Assembly: GCA_021821705.1 (NCBI GenBank)
Contig: JAKACE010000032.1
Span: forward strand, 1 to 10,820
Direction of reading: 5' to 3'
From: Actinomycetes bacterium
Lineage (GTDB): Bacteria; Actinomycetota; Acidimicrobiia; Acidimicrobiales; Palsa-688
DNA length: 10,820 nucleotides
Shown: positions 7,738 to 10,820 of the stretch, piece by piece
Layout of the letters: every line of letters begins with the position of its first letter
Position numbering within the stretch: the first letter of the stretch is position 1
The notes under the pieces: generated by a model
The model's input: the letters and a program-made list of their open reading frames with translations, nothing else
Told to the model about the DNA's origin: nothing
Databases searched by the model: none
Position numbers and translations under genes: made by a program

Positions 7738-9117
7738 TCAGCGGCTCCCGGCTGCGGCGACAACATAGGCCAGATGGGCCGCGGCGTCGGGGGCCAGGAC
7801 GTCCACGACCGCGTGTACAGGCCGGCCCGGCCCGCTCACGTGGCGCAGGGCCTCCGCCCCGCTGGTGCCCCTGGCGGGTAGCGCCGTTGTGAGCAGCACG
7901 ACCCGGCCGGCCGCGGCGTGGTGGAGCACGGACGCCTTGGCCACTGCGGCCCAGAGAGAGCCGCCCCGCTGTAGCCCACCACGATGGCGGCTGTGCGGGC
8001 CGGCCACCAGGAAGAGCCACGGTGCTCCGTCCGCCGTGGCGGCGGCGAAGTCCGCCACCAGGCCGGCCGCCGTACGCCGGTCCTCCTGGAGCTGGTACAG
8101 CCCCGACGCGGCCAGCAACTGGCGGGCCAGCTCCTTGGCCGACCTGCCCCCGGCCACGCCCGCCGCCACGGCGGGCAGCTCCCCGCCGTCGCCTGACGCA
8201 GCTTCCGGCCGGCAGCGCTCCGCCGCTATGCGGTCCTCGGCCAGGCGCACGAAAGTCTCGTCCAGGTCGTAGCCGGCATAGTGGCGGCCGGCTCGCAGTG
8301 CCGCCACGGCAGTGGTGCCGGAGCCGGCGAAGGGGTCCAGCACCAGGTCGCCGCGGTAGGTGTAGAGCTCGATGAAGCGCGCCGCCAGCTCGACCGGGAA
8401 AGGAGCCGGGTGCCCAACCCGCGTCGCGCTCTCCGAGGGGATGTCCCAGACGTCGAGGGTGTCCTCCATGAAATCCTCGCGGGTGACCGTCGCCTCGTGG
8501 GGGAGGCCACGGCGGGCACGCTCCCGGGGGCTGAGGGCACGGTCGAAGCGGCCCTTGCTGGCCACGACGACGCGCTCGGTCAGGTCTCTCAGCACCGGGT
8601 TGGCCGGGCTCTGGAAACTGCCCCACGCGCACGAGCCGGACGAGCCGCGCTGCTTGGCCCAGACGACCTCGCCCCGCAGTAGTAGGCGCAGGTCGTCCTG
8701 CAGGATGGAGGTGACATCGGCGGACAGGGAGCGGTAGGGCCTACGGCCGAGGTTGGCCACGTTGACCGCGATCCGCCCACCCGGTTCCAGGGTTCGGCCA
8801 CACTCGGCGAACACGTCCCTCAGCATGTCCAGGTACTCGAGGTAGCTGCCTGGTACCCCGTCCTGGCCCAGCGCCTCTTCGTACCGCTTGCCGGCGAAGT
8901 AGGGGGGCGAGGTCACCACCAGGGCGACCGACGCGTCCGGTACCTCGGCCATCTTGCGGGAGTCCCCGACGAACAACCTGTCTATGTCCTTGTCGGGATG
9001 GACGTAGTCGTCGGCGGAAAGTTCGGGTGGGCTGAACCTGCGGTAGAACGGGCTCGAATCGTGGCTCTCCCGCCTGGACACTCCGAAGGCCGAGGTCGAG
9101 GTCGGCCGGCGGGGCAT
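7738..9117 (-). CDS. solitary beta-class DNA methyltransferase (N6-adenine or N4-cytosine) with C-terminal extension
   Basis: This is an S-adenosylmethionine-dependent amino-methyltransferase acting on DNA. The catalytic motif TSPPYF (residues 69-74) comes before the AdoMet-binding motif DPFAGSGTT (261-269), the circular order of the beta class (N6_N4_Mtase family). TSPPY leaves N6-adenine versus N4-cytosine open. Around residues 210-245 lies a conserved-looking stretch (DVWDIPSESATRVGHPAPFP) leading into motif I. After about residue 325 comes an added domain of roughly 130 residues with WLFLVAG, HRGGLQRGGSLWAAVAKASVLH and VVLLTTALP. No restriction enzyme or specificity gene adjoins it, so it looks like an orphan, perhaps regulatory, methylase. 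The ATG at 9115-9117 has AGGA nine bases upstream. It is convergent with the reductase. Target sequence unknown. Confidence 0.9.
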   Translation of the reverse strand: MPRRPTSTSAFGVSRRESHDSSPFYRRFSPPELSADDYVHPDKDIDRLFVGDSRKMAEVPDASVALVVTSPPYFAGKRYEEALGQDGVPGSYLEYLDMLRDVFAECGRTLEPGGRIAVNVANLGRRPYRSLSADVTSILQDDLRLLLRGEVVWAKQRGSSGSCAWGSFQSPANPVLRDLTERVVVASKGRFDRALSPRERARRGLPHEATVTREDFMEDTLDVWDIPSESATRVGHPAPFPVELAARFIELYTYRGDLVLDPFAGSGTTAVAALRAGRHYAGYDLDETFVRLAEDRIAAERCRPEAASGDGGELPAVAAGVAGGRSAKELARQLLAASGLYQLQEDRRTAAGLVADFAAATADGAPWLFLVAGPHSRHRGGLQRGGSLWAAVAKASVLHHAAAGRVVLLTTALPARGTSGAEALRHVSGPGRPVHAVVDVLAPDAAAHLAYVVAAAGSR

Positions 9118-9130
9118 GCGGGACGATCCT

Positions 9131-9176
9131 AATGAGCGCCGAGCCGGACGGCCCCAATGAGGCCGAGCCGGACGGC
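9131..9176. repeat. imperfect tandem duplication upstream of the methyltransferase
   Basis: AATGAGCGCCGAGCCGGACG followed by GC (9131-9152) recurs at 9156-9176 with one base deleted. The region 9118-9361 otherwise holds no gene I can support. Confidence 0.7.
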
Positions 9177-9361
9177 GCCGAGCCCGGCGACTACGACCAC
9201 GTCGAGGTGCCCGGGCTCGAGAACACCGGGGTCGGAGCCGTAACGAGCCCCCGGTACCAGCCGGACGGCGTCACGCCGGCCCGGTCACGGACCACGACGG
9301 ACGTGCTCCAGATGGGCCTGAGCCCCGCCTCGCCCAGCCTGTGGGTAACGAAAACACCAGT

Positions 9362-9433
9362 TGACCAGCGCTTTCGCCAGTCGGGAAGGGGGGATTTGAA
9401 CCCCCGGCCTCAGCGTCCCGAACGCTGCGCGCT
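9362..9433. repeat. 72-bp direct repeat, left copy (candidate attachment site)
   Basis: By eye, this copy is identical base for base to 10565-10636, an offset of exactly 1203. It covers 20 bp of tRNA trailer and 52 bp of tRNA-Pro. Identity stops sharply after GCGCGCT. On the outer side similarity continues weakly (9288-9361 versus 10501-10564). Confidence 0.93.
9381..9433 (-). pseudogene. truncated tRNA-Pro (3' part only)
   Basis: This is a perfect copy of the intact tRNA-Pro(CGG) from the last D-loop base to the discriminator: D-stem 3' strand, anticodon arm with loop TTCGGGA, variable loop, T-arm and 3' acceptor strand. The 5' acceptor strand and most of the D-arm are missing and replaced by unrelated sequence, so it cannot fold as a tRNA. 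Confidence 0.9.
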
Positions 9434-9437
9434 GGAG

Positions 9438-9446
9438 TTGTCCACA
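9438..9446 (+). other. TTGTCCACA, perfect actinobacterial DnaA-box sequence (left)
   Basis: It matches the high-GC actinobacterial form of the DnaA box (TTGTCCACA, from TTATCCACA). It lies four bases inside the left 72-bp repeat. Its reverse complement recurs near the right repeat. Binding is not shown; the pair may equally be terminal inverted repeats or chance. Confidence 0.4.
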
Positions 9447-9518
9447 CCCTGGTCAGGACGCGAACGCCCTGGTAGGAGGCAATTTCTGGTGGCCGGTGCT
9501 GACCGTCGGTACCCCCTG

Positions 9519-9562
9519 TAGACCACCAGTTTGTGGTCTGAATGTGGTCTGTGTGTGGTCTG
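9519..9562. repeat. TGTGGTCTG iterons (three, 11-bp period) with one inverted half-site
   Basis: TGTGGTCTG occurs at 9532-9540, 9543-9551 and 9554-9562, exactly 11 bp apart, about one helical turn, so all face the same side of the helix. An inverted copy precedes them: AGACCAC (9520-9526) and GTGGTCT (9533-9539) form a perfect 7-bp dyad. A fourth direct copy is at 10515-10523. The arrangement suits a protein-binding array, such as integrase or excisionase arm sites or an operator. Confidence 0.7.
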
Positions 9563-9578
9563 CCGGGCCCCGTCGCCG

Positions 9579-9602
9579 CCCGGCCTTTCGGCCGAGGCCG
9601 GG
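9579..9602. terminator. GC-rich hairpin downstream of the DUF3800-like gene
   Basis: CCCGGCCT and AGGCCGGG form a perfect 8-bp stem around an 8-base loop (TTCGGCCG). It lies about 100 bp past the stop of the leftward gene. No T-run follows. The stretch 9434-9703 contains this, the iterons and no supported gene. Confidence 0.35.
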
Positions 9603-9703
9603 TCGGTCGCCTTCACGCTGGTATGCTGGAGTTGCTTGTCGCAGTAGCGGCAGGAAGTGCACCCGGCGTGCTCTCCGGACGGTGAGTAGCCGGGTGTTGC
9701 GCG

Positions 9704-10243
9704 TTACGGGCGGATGGTGCGGATCTCGAGGACGGAGGAGAGGCGCTCCTTCCAGTCGCCGCCGGCCCCGGCGGCCCAGCACGCCGCGTCAGCTGCCCAC
9801 AGCAGGGGCTCCGAACGGGAGGGGCGGTGGTCGTAGACGGGATGGAGCTGGCGGTCGATGCCGGCCAGGGCGTGGGCGATGCTCACCCGGTCCCGAACTC
9901 GCTGTGCTGGGTCCTGGTCGTCGAGGACCCATGAAGTGACTCCAGAGCCGACGACGAGCCCGGCACCGGCCTGGAGCAGCAGATGCCTGCCGGCAGTCCG
10001 GTCGGTGCCGGGCGGCCGGCGGTAGCGGAGCACGGTCACCGAGAGGCCGCCGATCGCTCCGACCGTGACGAGCAGCGCCCGGCGGCGGCGGGGAGCCTCC
10101 TTGGCGGTGTGGACTTGGCGCTGACCGGCCAGGAGGAGAGCCCGCAGCTTGCGGCGAGCGCTATCGACGTCACCGGGGTCGATGACCGCCACCGCGAAGA
10201 GCATGACACCGGACCGCTCGCTCTCGTCGCTGAAGGCCCACAT
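9704..10243 (-). CDS. DUF3800-like protein (probable RNase H-fold nuclease-related), cargo of the tRNA-flanked interval
   Basis: A 179-residue protein of unknown role. The N-terminal AFSDESER (residues 3-10, with D6 and E7) resembles the DESG-type opening of DUF3800 proteins. Further acidic positions follow where that fold places them: D108-D109 in WVLDDQDP, and D152 in LLWAADAACW, which recalls the LQLAD motif near the end of the family. HTAKEAPRRRR (45-55) is a basic patch between them. These points suggest an RNase H-like metal-dependent fold, but catalysis is unproven and the assignment rests on motif memory. I see no ribosome binding site before the ATG at 10241-10243. It is the only sizeable gene between the two tRNA-Pro repeats, which hints at transfer as cargo. 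It might act in defence or nucleic-acid processing, but nothing here proves it. Confidence 0.7.
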   Translation of the reverse strand: MWAFSDESERSGVMLFAVAVIDPGDVDSARRKLRALLLAGQRQVHTAKEAPRRRRALLVTVGAIGGLSVTVLRYRRPPGTDRTAGRHLLLQAGAGLVVGSGVTSWVLDDQDPAQRVRDRVSIAHALAGIDRQLHPVYDHRPSRSEPLLWAADAACWAAGAGGDWKERLSSVLEIRTIRP

Positions 10244-10264
10244 GAACTAGCGCGTGCCCCGGCT

Positions 10265-10372
10265 CTACGTCAGCGCCGCGTGGTCCGCCGGGACCTGCTC
10301 GGCGTCAGCGAGGAACTCATCGATCCGGCCGCGGCCAGAGATCGGTTGGTCATCTCGCCATGATCGCAGCAC
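10265..10372 (-). CDS. possible small protein of 35 residues upstream of the DUF3800-like gene
   Basis: GTG at 10370-10372 is preceded by GGAGAGAGG at good spacing and opens 35 codons ending at TAG (10265-10267), 21 bases before the DUF3800-like start. The peptide is hydrophilic and acidic toward its end (IDEFLADAEQVPADHAALT), with plausible codon usage. I recognise no family. It could be a small antitoxin-like or leader peptide, the remaining tail of a deleted gene, or chance. The ribosome binding site and position in front of the larger gene are the only support. Confidence 0.3.
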   Translation of the reverse strand: MLRSWRDDQPISGRGRIDEFLADAEQVPADHAALT

Positions 10373-10502
10373 CGGTCCCTCTCTCCGTGCGTCAGGGCGT
10401 CGGCAAGGCCACGATGGCGCTGGTGGGCGGCGGGGACGCTGCGGCTGATGACCTCGCTAGCCGCCCGTCGATGACCGCTGCCGTCCGATGGGGACCGCCT
10501 CG

Positions 10503-10523
10503 GACCACCACGGATGTGGTCTG
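10503..10523. repeat. composite GACCACCA-N4-TGTGGTCTG site near the right repeat
   Basis: The same pair of inverted half-sites is seen at 9521-9540, there with a 3-base spacer. It lies 41 bp inside the right 72-bp repeat. It contributes the fourth exact copy of TGTGGTCTG in the interval. Confidence 0.65.
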
Positions 10524-10541
10524 CGGCCTCCCCACCGGGCC

Positions 10542-10550
10542 TGTGGACAA
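10542..10550 (-). other. TTGTCCACA, perfect actinobacterial DnaA-box sequence (right)
   Basis: TGTGGACAA on the plus strand is the reverse complement of the left box at 9438-9446. It lies 14 bp inside the right repeat and is followed by a run of five A (10553-10557), which on the tRNA strand is a T-run downstream of the tRNA trailer. Confidence 0.4.
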
Positions 10551-10564
10551 TCAAAAACAGGGGA

Positions 10565-10636
10565 TGACCAGCGCTTTCGCCAGTCGGGAAGGGGGGATTT
10601 GAACCCCCGGCCTCAGCGTCCCGAACGCTGCGCGCT
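10565..10636. repeat. 72-bp direct repeat, right copy (candidate attachment site within the tRNA)
   Basis: This copy is identical to 9362-9433. It includes the tRNA trailer, whose GACCAGCG-CTTT-CGCCAGTC (10566-10585) is an imperfect dyad with six of eight pairs, and tRNA positions from the last D-loop base to the 3' end. Confidence 0.93.
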
Positions 10637-10658
10637 AACCAAGCTGCGCTACTTCCCG
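10584..10658 (-). tRNA. tRNA-Pro, anticodon CGG
   Basis: The cloverleaf is complete: acceptor CGGGAAG/CTTCCCG, D-stem GCGC/GCGC, anticodon stem CAGCG/CGCTG with loop TTCGGGA (anticodon CGG, codon CCG), five-base variable loop, and T-stem GGGGG/CCCCC with loop TTCAAAT. The C1-G72 pair and A73 discriminator are the proline identity elements. CCA is not encoded, so it must be added after transcription. The T-run at 10553-10557 on this strand may help end transcription. Confidence 0.97.
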
Positions 10659-10669
10659 TAGCGATGACA

Positions 10670-10675
10670 AGACTA
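10670..10675 (-). promoter_or_regulatory. possible -10 element for tRNA-Pro
   Basis: TAGTCT on the minus strand fits the TANNNT -10 form and lies 11 bases before the tRNA 5' end. No good -35 sits at 17 bp; a TTGTCG at 10701-10706 is too far (25 bp). The remaining flank, 10676-10820, shows no gene. Confidence 0.3.
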
Positions 10676-10820
10676 CCCCGGCGCCGGGCCCGGTGGCCAG
10701 CGACAACCCCACCCGGCGCACCCCAGGCGGCGGCAACCACGCCTGGGCGGCTCCGGGACGCCACAAGCACCCGGCGTGGCCGCAGGAGCTATGCCGGCAG
10801 GACAGCCACCGGGCGGGGCG

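Larger units (their letters stand above)
9362..10636. mobile_element. putative minimal tRNA-Pro-targeted integrative element or remnant, without integrase
   Basis: The interval is bounded by two perfect 72-bp copies of the tRNA-Pro 3' half plus trailer, the hallmark of attL/attR left by a tyrosine recombinase at a tRNA gene. The right copy lies in the intact tRNA; the left copy diverges abruptly inside the D-arm. Just inside each end are the same composite GACCACCA/TGTGGTCTG site and a TTGTCCACA sequence. In a circularised form these would flank the core, as arm sites flank an attP core. The repeat-to-repeat period is 1203 bp. The only cargo is a DUF3800-like gene and perhaps a 35-codon ORF. 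No integrase, excisionase or replication gene is visible, so the element would be decayed or dependent on a helper. A tandem tRNA duplication followed by decay is the alternative. Confidence 0.45.

Noticed and set aside
7259..8632. 457-codon minus-strand frame spanning the reductase and methyltransferase
   Set aside because: It overlaps two well-supported genes in another frame or strand and is Arg/Gly/Pro-rich noise.
7658..9130. Complete restriction-modification system
   Set aside because: Only the methyltransferase is present. Neighbours on both sides are unrelated, and any nuclease-like part is at most the degenerate C-terminal domain.
9132..9521. 129-codon plus-strand frame starting upstream of the methyltransferase
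   Set aside because: It runs through the truncated tRNA and the repeat, has no ribosome binding site, and its acidic start is explained by the 24-bp tandem duplication.
9519..9562. CRISPR array
   Set aside because: The units are 9 bp with 2-bp gaps, far too short for repeats and spacers; these are iterons.
9410..9680. Minus-strand frame with a CTSCRYC zinc-ribbon-like stretch just after the DUF3800-like stop
   Set aside because: The cysteines precede any usable start. The only supported start (GTG near 9616) lies after them, and the frame ends inside the tRNA remnant.
9434..10564. Integrase, excisionase or transposase gene within the repeat-bounded interval
   Set aside because: Searched on both strands by reading; no recombinase motifs and no frame of adequate size other than the DUF3800-like gene.
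10270..10770. 166-codon minus-strand frame covering the tRNA-Pro
   Set aside because: It reads through an intact tRNA gene and both its trailer and promoter region; composition is typical of chance frames.

Overview
The window is GC-rich, densely packed bacterial DNA. The Nuo sequences, the menaquinone-type context and the divergent geranylgeranyl-reductase neighbour fit a high-GC actinobacterium. A member of the Acidimicrobiia is my best guess, from sequence feel only.

Positions 1-6070 (minus strand) hold the first seven genes of a complex I operon in the standard order nuoA-B-C-D-E-F-G, read right to left. nuoG is cut by the window edge. Most neighbours overlap by 1-8 bases, so translation is probably coupled; the one break is between nuoD and nuoE. 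All cofactor ligands I could check in NuoB, E, F and G are present. Several subunits carry low-complexity Ala/Gly/Pro-rich tails.

Positions 6071-6361 are a divergent intergenic region. The plus-strand gene at 6362-7657 is an FAD-dependent geranylgeranyl-reductase-family protein, likely to hydrogenate the isoprenoid chain of menaquinone, the quinone that complex I reduces. Convergent to it at 7738-9117 is a solitary beta-class DNA methyltransferase with a C-terminal domain of about 130 residues and no restriction gene beside it.

The last 1.5 kb is the unusual part. An intact tRNA-Pro(CGG) lies at 10584-10658 (minus). A perfect 72-bp direct repeat (9362-9433 and 10565-10636) duplicates its 3' half plus 20 bp of trailer. 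Between the copies are a DUF3800-like gene, a possible 35-codon ORF, the same GACCACCA-N(3-4)-TGTGGTCTG composite site near each end, and a perfect TTGTCCACA DnaA-box sequence near each end in opposite orientation. No integrase is present. This looks like a very small, non-autonomous (or decayed) tRNA-targeted integrative element, with attL and attR about 1.2 kb apart. This is inference from sequence layout; a local tRNA duplication is the main alternative.
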